Shown here: positions 54,581-64,000 of the stretch, in pieces
Numbering within the stretch: position 1 is the stretch's first letter
Layout of the letters: each line of letters begins with the position of its first letter
NCBI GenBank assembly: GCA_035504415.1
Contig: DATJRY010000011.1
Coordinates: forward strand, 62,001-126,000
Direction: 5' to 3'
From: Candidatus Sulfotelmatobacter sp.
GTDB taxonomy: Bacteria > Vulcanimicrobiota > Vulcanimicrobiia > Vulcanimicrobiales > Vulcanimicrobiaceae
DNA length: 64,000 bases
Notes under the pieces: model-generated
The model's database searches: none
What the model was told of the DNA's origin: nothing
The model's input: the letters and a program-made list of their open reading frames with translations, nothing else
Program-made: the position numbers and the translations under genes

Positions 54581-55873
54581 GTGACTGTCGATCGTGCCGC
54601 GCGCCTCGGCCGCATTGCTCCATTGGTTTGCGCGGTCGCGATGCCGTATGGCGTCCTGGCGTTGATCGTCAAGTATCAGGTGAACCTTCCGCTCATGGAC
54701 GAGTGGATGTGGGCGGACTTCGACTATCATCTGCATCGCGGAACGCTCACGCTCGGCGAGCTCTGGGCGCCGCACAACGAGCATCGCATCCTCGTCCCCA
54801 ACCTCGTGATGATCGCACTAGCACGCCTGGGCGGCTGGTTCATCGTGCGCGAGGAGCTCGTCGGCTTAGCTTTTTTCATCGCCTGTCAACTCTTGCTGTG
54901 GCGCTTGATCAGCCGCACCGTGGTCGAACGGTCCGCGCCCGTGACGTTCTTCTGCGTCTCGGCGCTGCTCTTTTCGCTCGGGCAGCACATGAACTTCGGC
55001 TACGGCTTTCAGCTGGGCTGGCCGTTGTGTACGCTCAGCCTGCTGATCGTCGTGACGTTGCTGAGCACTTCGACGATCCCGCTCCGTCACGTCGGGTTCG
55101 CAGCGATCGCGGGGGGCGTCGGCAGCTACAGTTCCGCGCAAGCCTTACTCGTTTGGCCGCTCGGCATCGGGCTGCTCCTCCTCGCTCGGCGCCGTTCGGT
55201 GACGGCCATCACGGTGTGGCTTGCAGCCGGCCTCGTCGTCATCGCGATCGATCACCTCGGGCGCGGCGCCCCCTCCGCGCAGACGCCGTTCGACGTCGGC
55301 GCGCTGCTCGGGTACAGCCTGACGTATCTCGGAAGTCCGCTTGCGGGTTGGGCCGGCATTCTGCCCGCCGCGACGGCCGGATTCGTCTGCGTGGCGGCGA
55401 TCTGCGGTCACGCCGTTGGAGACGTCGTGCGGCGCGATCGCGTCACGCTTGATCGTCGCGCGCCGTGGTATGCTCTGGCCGCCTACGCGATCCTCGCGGC
55501 CCCGATAACCGGAATCGCACGATTGGACAGCGGCGGCGGCGTGCAGGCGCTTTCGAGCCGTTACATTTCGATTTCGTCGTTGTTGACGATAGCGCTCCTC
55601 GTTCTGCTCGTCCAAGACGTCTCTGCGAGCCGGCGTGCGATCGTCCGCGCTCTCGCCGTCGCGTCTATCGCGGTGCTGACGCTCCTGGTCGTTCCGGAGA
55701 GCCAAAGCGGTCTCGCGTACTGGCAGGCGAACGCGGCTCAGCTCGAGACGGATCTTGCCGAAATCCGCAGCGGCAACACGGCCGCCGTGACGGACATATA
55801 CCCTTCCATGACGATGCTCGAGAAATACGTTCGCCGACTGCGCGAGATCGGCGATGGGCCCTTCCATCCATGA
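54581..55873 (+). CDS. Polytopic membrane protein, GT-C glycosyltransferase-like (paralogue 1)
   Basis: A 430-aa protein with about ten membrane helices. After the first helix comes an outer loop VNLPLMDEWMWADFDYHL with LWAPHNEHRILVP, then helices including PVTFFCVSALLFSLGQHMNFG. The acidic DEW in the first outer loop resembles the catalytic-loop Asp/Glu of GT-C enzymes, which move lipid-linked sugars. No named family is recognised. GTG 54581 fits the conserved start shared with the next gene. Convergent end on a 68-base gap to its paralogue. Confidence 0.75.
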   Translation: MTVDRAARLGRIAPLVCAVAMPYGVLALIVKYQVNLPLMDEWMWADFDYHLHRGTLTLGELWAPHNEHRILVPNLVMIALARLGGWFIVREELVGLAFFIACQLLLWRLISRTVVERSAPVTFFCVSALLFSLGQHMNFGYGFQLGWPLCTLSLLIVVTLLSTSTIPLRHVGFAAIAGGVGSYSSAQALLVWPLGIGLLLLARRRSVTAITVWLAAGLVVIAIDHLGRGAPSAQTPFDVGALLGYSLTYLGSPLAGWAGILPAATAGFVCVAAICGHAVGDVVRRDRVTLDRRAPWYALAAYAILAAPITGIARLDSGGGVQALSSRYISISSLLTIALLVLLVQDVSASRRAIVRALAVASIAVLTLLVVPESQSGLAYWQANAAQLETDLAEIRSGNTAAVTDIYPSMTMLEKYVRRLREIGDGPFHP

Positions 55874-55940
55874 CCAACGCCGAACCGTCAGTGTGCAAAC
55901 GCAGGATCGTCGCACCAGGTTGCGAACGTCGAGCCGCCAC

Positions 55941-57239
55941 GTGACCCTCGACCGTCCTGCACCCCTTGGTCGCACAGCTTTACTCGTCGGCGCGCTCGCG
56001 ATGCCCTATGCGATTCTGGCGCTGATCATCGCGTATCGAGTGAACGTCCCATACATGGACGAATGGCAATGGACGGATTTCGTCTACGACTTGCATCGTG
56101 GGACGCTTACGTTCGCCGAGTTGTGGGCGCCGCACAACGAGCATCGCATCTTCGTTCCCAACCTGATCATCGTCGTGCTGGCACGGCTCGGCGGCTGGTA
56201 CATCGTACGCCAACAGATGGTCGGCCTGGCCGGTTTCGTCGCGTGCCAGTTCCTGCTCTGGCGTCTGATCCGACGGACCGTGCCCGTTGTCGTCGTTCCG
56301 CTCACGTTCTTCTGCGTGTCGGCGCTGCTCTATTCGCTCGGTCAGTCGATGAACTTCGCCTTCGGCGATCAGCTGGGCTGGCCGATCTGCACATTTGCGG
56401 TGCTCAGCGCCGCACTGCTGCTCACGAAGCCGGACGTCTCGGCCGCCGACGTCGCTCTGGCCGCGCTCGCCGGCGTGGTGGGCAGCTACAGTTCCGGCCA
56501 GGGATTTCTCACCTGGCCGGTCGGCGTGCTGTTGCTCTTGTTTGCACGGCGGCGCTCCGCAAGGCTGCTTGCCGTCTGGATCGCCTGCGGCGTTATGGTC
56601 GTCGTGCTCGATCGGCTCGGGCGGCACGCGACCGGCGCCTACCCCCCGGTCGGTGCCGGCATGCTGCTCGAGTACAGCTTGGCGTATGTCGGCAATCCGC
56701 TGGCAGGTTGGGCCGGCATCATGTCCTCAATGGAAGCCGGTCTGCTGTGCGTGCTTGCGATCGTCGCGTTCGCCGTCGACGACGTGATCCGGCGCGACCG
56801 CAACACATTCGACCGCCGGCTACCGTGGTACGGCCTGGCGGCGTATGCGATCGCAGCGGCTCCGATCACCGGCTTTGCCCGGTTCGGCAGCGGCGGACTG
56901 GCCGAAGCGCTCGCCTCCCGCTACGTCTCGATCTCCTCATTGCTGACGATGGCGCTGGTGGTTCTCCTGGTGCAATACGCGGTGACGCACCGTCACGTTC
57001 TCGCGCGCACGACGGCGATCGCCGCGGTCGGAGTGATGATGCTGCTGCTCATCCCGACGAATGAAGGCGGTCTCGCGTTTTGGCAGGGCTTCGCGATTCA
57101 GCGCCAGGCCGACCTCGACGAGATCCGCCGCGGCGACGTCGCTGCCGCGACCGACACCTTCCCGAACATGACGTTGCTCTTCCGCTACGTGTGGGAGCTG
57201 CAGCAGACGCACGACGGACCCTTTCGGCCCGGCGGATGA
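55941..57239 (+). CDS. Polytopic membrane protein, GT-C glycosyltransferase-like (paralogue 2)
   Basis: A 432-aa tandem paralogue of the preceding gene. The shared features are VNVPYMDEWQWTDFVYDLHRG, LWAPHNEHRIFVPNL, TFFCVSALLYSLGQSMNF, VGSYSSGQGFLTWPVG, GNPLAGWAGI and SRYVSISSLLT; the C-terminal outer tail (IPTNEGGLAFWQGFA) is also conserved. Even the bases before the GTG start are similar in the two genes, pointing to a recent local duplication. Likely role: transfer of a sugar or related unit at the outer face of the membrane. Confidence 0.75.
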   Translation: MTLDRPAPLGRTALLVGALAMPYAILALIIAYRVNVPYMDEWQWTDFVYDLHRGTLTFAELWAPHNEHRIFVPNLIIVVLARLGGWYIVRQQMVGLAGFVACQFLLWRLIRRTVPVVVVPLTFFCVSALLYSLGQSMNFAFGDQLGWPICTFAVLSAALLLTKPDVSAADVALAALAGVVGSYSSGQGFLTWPVGVLLLLFARRRSARLLAVWIACGVMVVVLDRLGRHATGAYPPVGAGMLLEYSLAYVGNPLAGWAGIMSSMEAGLLCVLAIVAFAVDDVIRRDRNTFDRRLPWYGLAAYAIAAAPITGFARFGSGGLAEALASRYVSISSLLTMALVVLLVQYAVTHRHVLARTTAIAAVGVMMLLLIPTNEGGLAFWQGFAIQRQADLDEIRRGDVAAATDTFPNMTLLFRYVWELQQTHDGPFRPGG

Positions 57240-57245
57240 ATTCGG

Positions 57246-58169
57246 CTAACCCGAACCGACTTGCGTGCAGACGATCGTCGTATCGGGGTCGCAGCTCTCG
57301 CACTCGAACTGCACGGTCACGTGGCTGATGGCGAAGTCGTCGTGCATGGCGGCGTCGATCGCCCGCATGATCGCGCTGGCCTCGCTGAGCTTGCGGTCGT
57401 CGAGCACGACGTGGGCCGAGAGGGCGTGGGCGCCCGAGCCGATCGTCCAGACGTGCAGGTCGTGCACGTCGACGACGCCGTCGACGACGGCGATGCGCGT
57501 CCGCACCGCCGGGACCTCGACGTGGCCGGGGACGCTCTCGAGCAGCACGTCGGTCGCTTCGCGCGCGATGCGCAGCACGCCGACGACGATGATCGCCGCG
57601 ACCAGCAGCGAGAGCAGCGGGTCGATCCAGGCCGCGCCGGTCACGGCGATCGCGATGCCGCCGACGATCACCGCGAACCCGCCGAGCACGTCGCCGAAGA
57701 CGTGCATCAGCGCCGCGCGCACGTTGAGGTTGCCGCGCGCGCCGCGTGCCAGCGTGATGCCGACCGCGGCATTGACCACCAGGCCGATCGCGGCCACCCC
57801 CGCCATCAGCGCGGCCGCGGGCAGCTCGGGGTGCATGAAGCGCTTCACCGCTTCGATCGCGATCAGCACGGTGACCGCGGTCAGCAGCGCGCCGTTGGCC
57901 AGCGCGGCGAGGATCTCGTAGCGCGCGAACCCGTAGGTCTGGCGCTGGGTCGCCGGCCGGCGCGCCTGCACCGCGGCCGCCAGCGCGATGCCCAGCGCGA
58001 CGACGTCCATCGCGACGTGCGCGGAGTCCGAGAGCAGCGCCAGCGAGCCCGAGCGGATGCCGCCCAGCAGCTCGACCACGAACACGGCGGCCGTCGCCAG
58101 CAGCGCGACCTTCAGCCGGCCCGGCGAGCCCGTGCTCGGACCGTGCTCGTGGCCGGCGTGTCCGCTCAC
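57246..58169 (-). CDS. Cation diffusion facilitator (Zn/Co/Cd efflux)
   Basis: A 307-aa CDF transporter with six membrane helices and a C-terminal cytoplasmic domain. The metal-site motifs SDSAHVAMDVVAL (HxxxD) and ALMHVFGDVLGG (HxxxD) are in helices 2 and 5. The N-terminus is His-rich (SGHAGHEHG), as in Zn transporters. The C-terminal domain VDGVVDVHDLHVWTIGSGAHALSAHVVL is typical. It ends in a Cys pair-containing tail (ECESCDPDTT). GTG 58169 follows the ICMT-like stop by 7 bases. Confidence 0.95.
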   Translation of the reverse strand: MSGHAGHEHGPSTGSPGRLKVALLATAAVFVVELLGGIRSGSLALLSDSAHVAMDVVALGIALAAAVQARRPATQRQTYGFARYEILAALANGALLTAVTVLIAIEAVKRFMHPELPAAALMAGVAAIGLVVNAAVGITLARGARGNLNVRAALMHVFGDVLGGFAVIVGGIAIAVTGAAWIDPLLSLLVAAIIVVGVLRIAREATDVLLESVPGHVEVPAVRTRIAVVDGVVDVHDLHVWTIGSGAHALSAHVVLDDRKLSEASAIMRAIDAAMHDDFAISHVTVQFECESCDPDTTIVCTQVGSG

Positions 58170-58176
58170 GGATCGT

Positions 58177-58767
58177 TCACACGCGCGCGGCCTTGAGCGC
58201 GAGCACGCCCAGCATCGCGGCGAAGGTGGCAAACGTTCGGGACTCGGCTTTGGCGATCACGTCCGGGTCGTACGACCCCTGCTGGGGCTCGGCCGGTTCC
58301 ACCAGCGGGACGATGCGCGGCACGCGCGCCACGTAGTCGTCGAACGCCTGACCGAAGGTCTGCCGCAGGTAGTCTTCCTCGTGCGGGACGATGGTGGCGT
58401 ACACGGCCAGCATGGCCGCCAACGAGCCGCCGACCAGCAGCGCGCGGGTGCCGGCGCGGTTGCGTCCGGTGAAGGCCCAGGCGAAGCCGGCCGCGGTCAG
58501 CAGGTTGCCGACGTAGAGCGGGTTGCGCACGTAGGCGTACGGCCCCGCCGTGATCAAGCGCGGCGCGGTGACCTTGTCGCCGCGGGTCGTCACCCCGCTG
58601 TAGCCGACCGCCCACATCCGCACCGCCTCGCCCAGGAAGGCCAGCGGCAAGCCGGTCGCGATCGAGAGCGCGCTCGGCTTGCCCAGCGCGGCCAGCACGA
58701 CGGCGGGCAACGCCAGCAGCTCGCCGCGACGGCCGAAGACGAAGGAGCGGAAAGTATCGTCGTTCAC
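58177..58767 (-). CDS. Isoprenylcysteine carboxyl methyltransferase-like membrane protein
   Basis: A 196-aa ICMT/PEMT-family protein with four or more membrane helices. GPYAYVRNPLYVGNLLTAAGFA and the later PHEEDYLRQTFGQAFDDYVARVPRIVP (EE...FG..Y..Y...VPR) are the S-adenosylmethionine-site signatures. The substrate cannot be told; the location beside polysaccharide genes suggests a lipid or quinone-like target. GTG 58767 overlaps the rmd stop (GTGA). Confidence 0.88.
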   Translation of the reverse strand: MNDDTFRSFVFGRRGELLALPAVVLAALGKPSALSIATGLPLAFLGEAVRMWAVGYSGVTTRGDKVTAPRLITAGPYAYVRNPLYVGNLLTAAGFAWAFTGRNRAGTRALLVGGSLAAMLAVYATIVPHEEDYLRQTFGQAFDDYVARVPRIVPLVEPAEPQQGSYDPDVIAKAESRTFATFAAMLGVLALKAARV

Positions 58768-59699
58768 GAGTGCACCAAGCGCGTACGCGCGTCGTCGTAG
58801 ACCGCGCGCAGCGCGGCCTGCAAGGGAATTCGAGGAGCCCAGCCCGTCGCGCCGCGCAGCTTCGCGGCGTCGCCGACGCTGAGCGGGACGTCAGCCGGGC
58901 GCATTCGCTCCGGGTCTTCGCGCACCTCGACCGGGACGCCGGCGATCGTGATCAGCGCGCGCAGGACCTCGCGGATCGTCGTCGCCGTGCCGCTGCACAC
59001 GTTGTAGACCTCGCCTGCCTCGCCGGTGCCTTCGAGCAGGTCGGCGTAGGCCTCGCAAACGTCGCGCACGTCGAGAAAGTCGCGACTGGCCTCGAGGTTG
59101 CCGACCAGCAGCTGCGGCGCGCCGCCGGCGGCGATGCGGGCCAGCTGCGTCGCGAAGGCGGTGACCGCGAAGCGCTCGTCCTGCCCGGGTCCGATGTGGT
59201 TGAACGCGCGCGTGATGACGGCGTCGACGCCGTACGAGTGCACGTAGCTCATCGCGAGCGCTTCGGCGGCGACCTTGCTGGCGGCGTAGGGGTTGCGCGG
59301 CGCGCACGCGACGGTCTCGCGCAGCGGGTACGCGCCCGGCGGCTGCGCGCCGTAGACGTCGGCGCTGCTGACGACCAGGACGCGCGGCGAGCGGCCTTCG
59401 TCGCGCAGCGCGCGCACGGCGTCGAGCACGTGCAGCGTGCCGAGCGCGTTGACCGCGAAGGTCGCGTCGGGGTCGCGCTGCGCGTCGGGCACGAAGGCCT
59501 GGCCGGCCAGGTGCGCGACCGCGTGCGGCTGCGTGAGCTCGAGCGCGCCGCGGACCGTCAGCGGATCGGTGACGTCGACGAGGATGCCGTCGTCGCCGGC
59601 GCGGCGGTCGGCCGGAATCACCTCGTGGCCGCGGCCGCGCAAGGTCGCGACGAGGTGGCGTCCGACGAACCCCTGCGCGCCCGTCACGAGCACGCGCAT
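58764..59699 (-). CDS. rmd: GDP-4-dehydro-6-deoxy-D-mannose reductase
   Basis: A 311-aa short-chain dehydrogenase of the extended type: VLVTGAQGFVGRHLV, VAHLAGQAFVPDAQRDP, VSSADVYGAQPPGAYPLRE, NPYAASKVAAEAL (YxxxK) and RAFNHIGPGQDERF. Rmd reduces the Gmd product to GDP-D-rhamnose; a fucose-type epimerase is not nearby, which supports rhamnose. It starts 4 bases after gmd ends. Confidence 0.92.
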   Translation of the reverse strand: MRVLVTGAQGFVGRHLVATLRGRGHEVIPADRRAGDDGILVDVTDPLTVRGALELTQPHAVAHLAGQAFVPDAQRDPDATFAVNALGTLHVLDAVRALRDEGRSPRVLVVSSADVYGAQPPGAYPLRETVACAPRNPYAASKVAAEALAMSYVHSYGVDAVITRAFNHIGPGQDERFAVTAFATQLARIAAGGAPQLLVGNLEASRDFLDVRDVCEAYADLLEGTGEAGEVYNVCSGTATTIREVLRALITIAGVPVEVREDPERMRPADVPLSVGDAAKLRGATGWAPRIPLQAALRAVYDDARTRLVHS

Positions 59700-59703
59700 C
59701 AGC

Positions 59704-61363
<1,660 letters not shown>

Positions 61364-61478
61364 TCCCTGCTAGGGTTGGCGCTCGGCCGCGGGAAGTCCC
61401 TGGCCACGTACGAACCGTGACCGAAACGTGACCGTCCGCCCCGACTCTGCCGGTCGACGGGATCCCGAAAAGCACCGC

Positions 61479-62114
61479 ATGGCACAACCCTTCGTCGGCG
61501 TCCACTTCCCGAAAGCTGGGGGCAGCTCTCTCTCGGTCCAGCTCAGCGAGCATCTCGCCGATCGAGTCGAGTACGATTACGGGCACGACCCGCTCGGTCC
61601 GGCCGCCTTTGAGACGGCCGGCCGGTTGCCGCCCGGCCGGACCGGCGTCTACGGCCACTTCCGGCCCGAGCGTTACGCGCAGGTTCCCGACGTGCTGCGC
61701 TTCACGTTCCTTCGCGAGCCCGTCGACAACCTGATCTCGATTTACTTCTTCTGGCAAACCCGGCCGGAGCAGCCCAACCGTCCCGTCCTCTCGCGCTTTC
61801 TTCGCGAACGCCCGAGCATCGAGGCGTTCGCCGCTTACGAGCCCATGCGGCGCTTGCTCTCCGAGACGTACTTCGGCGGCTACGACGTGAGCCGGTTCGA
61901 CTTCATCGGCTTTCATGACTCGCGGGCCGGCGATGTGGAGCAGCTGGGCAGGATGCTGGGCCTTCCGCTCGTCCCGGCGGTGAAGGTCAACGTGACCGTG
62001 CACGGCGCGTCCGAGCGAGAGGCCCTGCGCTCCGACCCAGCCCGGCTGCGTGCGCTGCAAGATCTGCTCGTGGACGACATCCGTTTCTACGAGCGCCTGC
62101 GCAGCCGGCGGTGA
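61479..62114 (+). CDS. Sulfotransferase-like protein
   Basis: A ~211-aa PAPS-dependent sulfotransferase-like protein. FVGVHFPKAGGSSLSVQL is the 5'-phosphosulfate-binding loop, and LRFTFLREPVDNLISIYFFW is the 3'-phosphate-binding segment (FxxLREPxxR). It could sulfate a surface glycan or lipid. ATG 61479 is chosen; an in-frame GTG at 61428 would add 17 residues. It is on the opposite strand between PilZ and a second sulfotransferase. Confidence 0.85.
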   Translation: MAQPFVGVHFPKAGGSSLSVQLSEHLADRVEYDYGHDPLGPAAFETAGRLPPGRTGVYGHFRPERYAQVPDVLRFTFLREPVDNLISIYFFWQTRPEQPNRPVLSRFLRERPSIEAFAAYEPMRRLLSETYFGGYDVSRFDFIGFHDSRAGDVEQLGRMLGLPLVPAVKVNVTVHGASEREALRSDPARLRALQDLLVDDIRFYERLRSRR

Positions 62115-62126
62115 CGTGAGACGGGG

Positions 62127-62849
62127 CTACGGGCTGACGACGGGATAGCCGAGCAGTTCGAAGTCGTCGCGGAACAGCTCATTGATCCGGCGGATCGACG
62201 CGCTGTTCATTCGTGAGGTGTACTTGTAGTCGCCCGGTCGAAGCGGAAAGGGCGCGACGTCGACGTTGGCGCTCGTCCGTTCGGGAATCGGGATGCCGAG
62301 CCGGCGGCAGAGGAGCTCGAAATCAGCCTCGAACTCCTCGACCCGGCCGACGAAGTCGACGGCCTGTGCGCCCGCATAGTGCGTCCAATAGTGAGCCGGG
62401 TGGAGCGGAAGACTGCTGTTGCGCCCGATCTCGTAGACTTGGTGTTCCTCGAGGCTCGCCATCCAGGCGTCGAAGTCGTAGCCGGCGGCGATCAGCTGAG
62501 CGGCGTTCTCGCTCAGCTGCCGCACGACCAGCGATCGAACCCACGGTGTGCGGAACGGGACGAGCGGCTGCTGGTCGCGATCGCGCAGCAGCTGACGAAA
62601 GCCGGAGTATGCACGGTCGTACGGGTTGCGCACGAAGGCCGCGGTGAAGTAGCCAAGGCTCGCCTCGGGCAACGCGCGATAATCCGCGAGGGTAAGATGG
62701 CGGTGAACGACCCGCTGGAGCGCCGCATTGAAGTCATAGAACCGCTCGTGCTCGCTCTCGTCGTATGCGACCAGACGCGTCCAAACTGTACTGCTCGCGC
62801 ACTTCCACGGTACCAAGAGCACGAACCGGTACCGGTGTGAGACGATCAT
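62127..62849 (-). CDS. Sulfotransferase of the carbohydrate (Sulfotransfer_2) type
   Basis: A 240-aa protein. YRFVLLVPWKCASSTVWTRL is the 5'-PSB loop (family: VPKxASTS), and FTAAFVRNPYDRAYSGFRQLL is the 3'-PB segment (RNPYxRxxSxY). The family adds sulfate to sugars. It ends 13 bases from the first sulfotransferase (convergent). Both lie inside the rhamnose region, so a sulfated surface polysaccharide is plausible. Confidence 0.88.
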   Translation of the reverse strand: MIVSHRYRFVLLVPWKCASSTVWTRLVAYDESEHERFYDFNAALQRVVHRHLTLADYRALPEASLGYFTAAFVRNPYDRAYSGFRQLLRDRDQQPLVPFRTPWVRSLVVRQLSENAAQLIAAGYDFDAWMASLEEHQVYEIGRNSSLPLHPAHYWTHYAGAQAVDFVGRVEEFEADFELLCRRLGIPIPERTSANVDVAPFPLRPGDYKYTSRMNSASIRRINELFRDDFELLGYPVVSP

Positions 62850-62894
62850 CGAGACGAGAGCGCGCCCAGCGCGGGCGAGGCTGCGGCGCTCAAC

Positions 62895-63779
62895 CTACCC
62901 GGCGGCGATAGCGCGCGTCGCGCGAGCAGCGAGGAAATCGTCGAGCGCGTCTTCCCACGCCGGGAGCGGTGCAATTCCGGCTGCGGCGAAGGTCGTGTTC
63001 TCGAGCGGCGAGTACATCGGCCGCTGCGTCGGGTTGCCGAACGAGGCGTACGTGATCGGCTCGAGCCGCGCGTTCGCGAAACCAGCCTTGCGAAATGCGC
63101 ATTGCACGAACTCGAACCACGAGCAGGCGCCGGCGTTGGTGACGTGGTGCGTTCCGTACGCGTTCGCGTCGATGAGGTCGCGCATCGCGCGTGCGACGTG
63201 AGGCGCGTACGAGGGCGAGAAGATCATGTCGGCGACCATGCGCGTCGGCTCACCGCGCTCAGCCTGCTGCAAGACTTTCTCGATCAGCGTGTAGCCCTTG
63301 TTCGAGGTGCCCGCCGCGCCGAAGACGCCGCTCGTTCGCACGATGTAATGCCGCGGCCCGAGCCGGCGCGCCAGCAGCTCGCCGGCGAGCTTCGAGGCGC
63401 CGTAGGCCGTGCGCGGCTTGGCTGCGTCGTCCTCCCGGTATGCGCGCCCGAGCGTTCCGTCGAAGACGTAGTCGGTGCTGACCGTCGCGAACGCGATGCC
63501 CCGCTCCGCGCACGCTCGGGCCGCGGCGTCGACTGCGAGCGCGTTGATCGCGAACGCCCGCTCGGGCTCGCGTTCACAGATGTCGACGTGGTGGAATGCC
63601 GAGCAGTTGACGAGCACGTCGGGGCGCTGCTCGTCCAGAAATCGCGCGATCGCGGTCTGGTCCTCGAATGCAAGCTCGGCGTGCGCGGGCGTCACCAGCT
63701 CGCGCCCCGCAAAGGTCTCGACGAGCGCCGACCCCAGCTGTCCGGACGCGCCGACGATCGCGATTCGGCGTGCGCTCAC
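62895..63779 (-). CDS. rmlD: dTDP-4-dehydrorhamnose reductase
   Basis: A 294-aa Rml[86 protein letters not shown] (YxxxK) and a C-terminal [13 protein letters not shown] (family: RPxxSxLxxxK). It makes dTDP-L-rhamnose. GTG 63779 overlaps the rmlA stop (GTGA). Confidence 0.93.
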   Translation of the reverse strand: MSARRIAIVGASGQLGSALVETFAGRELVTPAHAELAFEDQTAIARFLDEQRPDVLVNCSAFHHVDICEREPERAFAINALAVDAAARACAERGIAFATVSTDYVFDGTLGRAYREDDAAKPRTAYGASKLAGELLARRLGPRHYIVRTSGVFGAAGTSNKGYTLIEKVLQQAERGEPTRMVADMIFSPSYAPHVARAMRDLIDANAYGTHHVTNAGACSWFEFVQCAFRKAGFANARLEPITYASFGNPTQRPMYSPLENTTFAAAGIAPLPAWEDALDDFLAARATRAIAAG

Positions 63780-64000
63780 GTCGGCGCCAGCTTCCGCTGG
63801 CGCTCCTCCGCCACCAGCTGCGCGGCACGGAACAGCGATTCGAATTGGCCGGCGTCGGTCCACCAGCCCTCCAGCTCGTCGAAGTAGCAGTCACCGGCGG
63901 CGATGTAGGCGTTGTTGACGTCGGTGATCTCGAGCTCACCGCGCTTGGACGGCTGCAGGTTGCGCGCGTAATCGAAGACGCGGTTATCGTACATGTAGAT
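63776..64000 (-). CDS. rmlA: Glucose-1-phosphate thymidylyltransferase RmlA (C-terminal part, runs off the window)
   Basis: The last 74 residues of an RmlA-type nucleotidyltransferase are visible. [33 protein letters not shown] is the C-terminal RmlA signature (xFYDxxV...[16 protein letters not shown]), and [19 protein letters not shown] follows (WxDxGT type). The frame remains open to base 64000. It provides dTDP-glucose for the rhamnose pathway; rmlB and rmlC must lie upstream, outside the window, or elsewhere. Confidence 0.92.
   Translation of the reverse strand: MYMYDNRVFDYARNLQPSKRGELEITDVNNAYIAAGDCYFDELEGWWTDAGQFESLFRAAQLVAEERQRKLAPT

Overview
The window is a GC-rich chromosomal segment from a diderm bacterium. 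Two very large TonB-dependent receptors imply an outer membrane, while the LexA boxes are of the Gram-positive type (CGAAC-N4-GTTCG) and lexA is divergent from a YneA-like LysM gene. This mixture, the very frequent GTG starts and the style of the receptors most resemble Candidatus Eremiobacterota/Vulcanimicrobiota (formerly WPS-2). That assignment is an inference from style, not a database result.

Region 1 (1-9300, minus strand) is a compact, unusual [13 protein letters not shown] secretion and basal-body operon. In transcription order it holds a 63-aa ORF, FlgC, FliE, a FliF carrying a FliG-like C-terminal tail, FliH, a FliI that starts just before its ATPase core, a lytic transglycosylase, a two-lobed aspartic protease, a FliK-like protein, a FlgF/G-like protein, a FliM-like SpoA protein, FliN, a VOC protein and the start of FliP. 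Many of these genes overlap by four bases. Region 2 (9300-15200) is signalling: a GAF-PAS-nucleotide cyclase, a frameshifted MASE4-like diguanylate cyclase, a chemoreceptor and, between them, the rplM-rpsI operon with a clear sigma-70 promoter and a striking 32-bp inverted repeat downstream.

Region 3 (15200-33700) is mostly housekeeping: truA, a DUF5069 gene, a GNAT gene, a lipoprotein, a coupled permease-permease-greA-lysS operon, an acyl-ACP-reductase-like dehydrogenase with a partner, a dus-aminotransferase-SRPBCC operon, and panC-coaBC-coaX. A lower-GC insert at about 29280-30580 carries a Panacea-domain antitoxin with its probable toxin. Region 4 (33975-35840) is a sparse, lower-GC accessory patch with small orphan genes, including a DUF4279 gene. 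Region 5 (35841-39800) is lexA followed by an orphan PTS EIIC, a methionine gamma-lyase-family gene and a small membrane protein. Divergent from lexA is a LysM gene whose promoter is flanked by LexA boxes; this looks like an SOS division-inhibitor locus.

Region 6 (39900-47550) holds two tandem paralogous receptors rich in paired cysteines. Region 7 (47550-54500) is central metabolism: sucCD and a thiolase, 3-hydroxyacyl-CoA dehydrogenase and acyl-CoA dehydrogenase operon. Region 8 (54580-64000) is an envelope-polysaccharide region: two tandem polytopic membrane proteins, a CDF transporter, an ICMT-like methyltransferase, gmd-rmd for GDP-D-rhamnose, a PilZ protein, two sulfotransferases, rmlD and a partial rmlA for dTDP-L-rhamnose.
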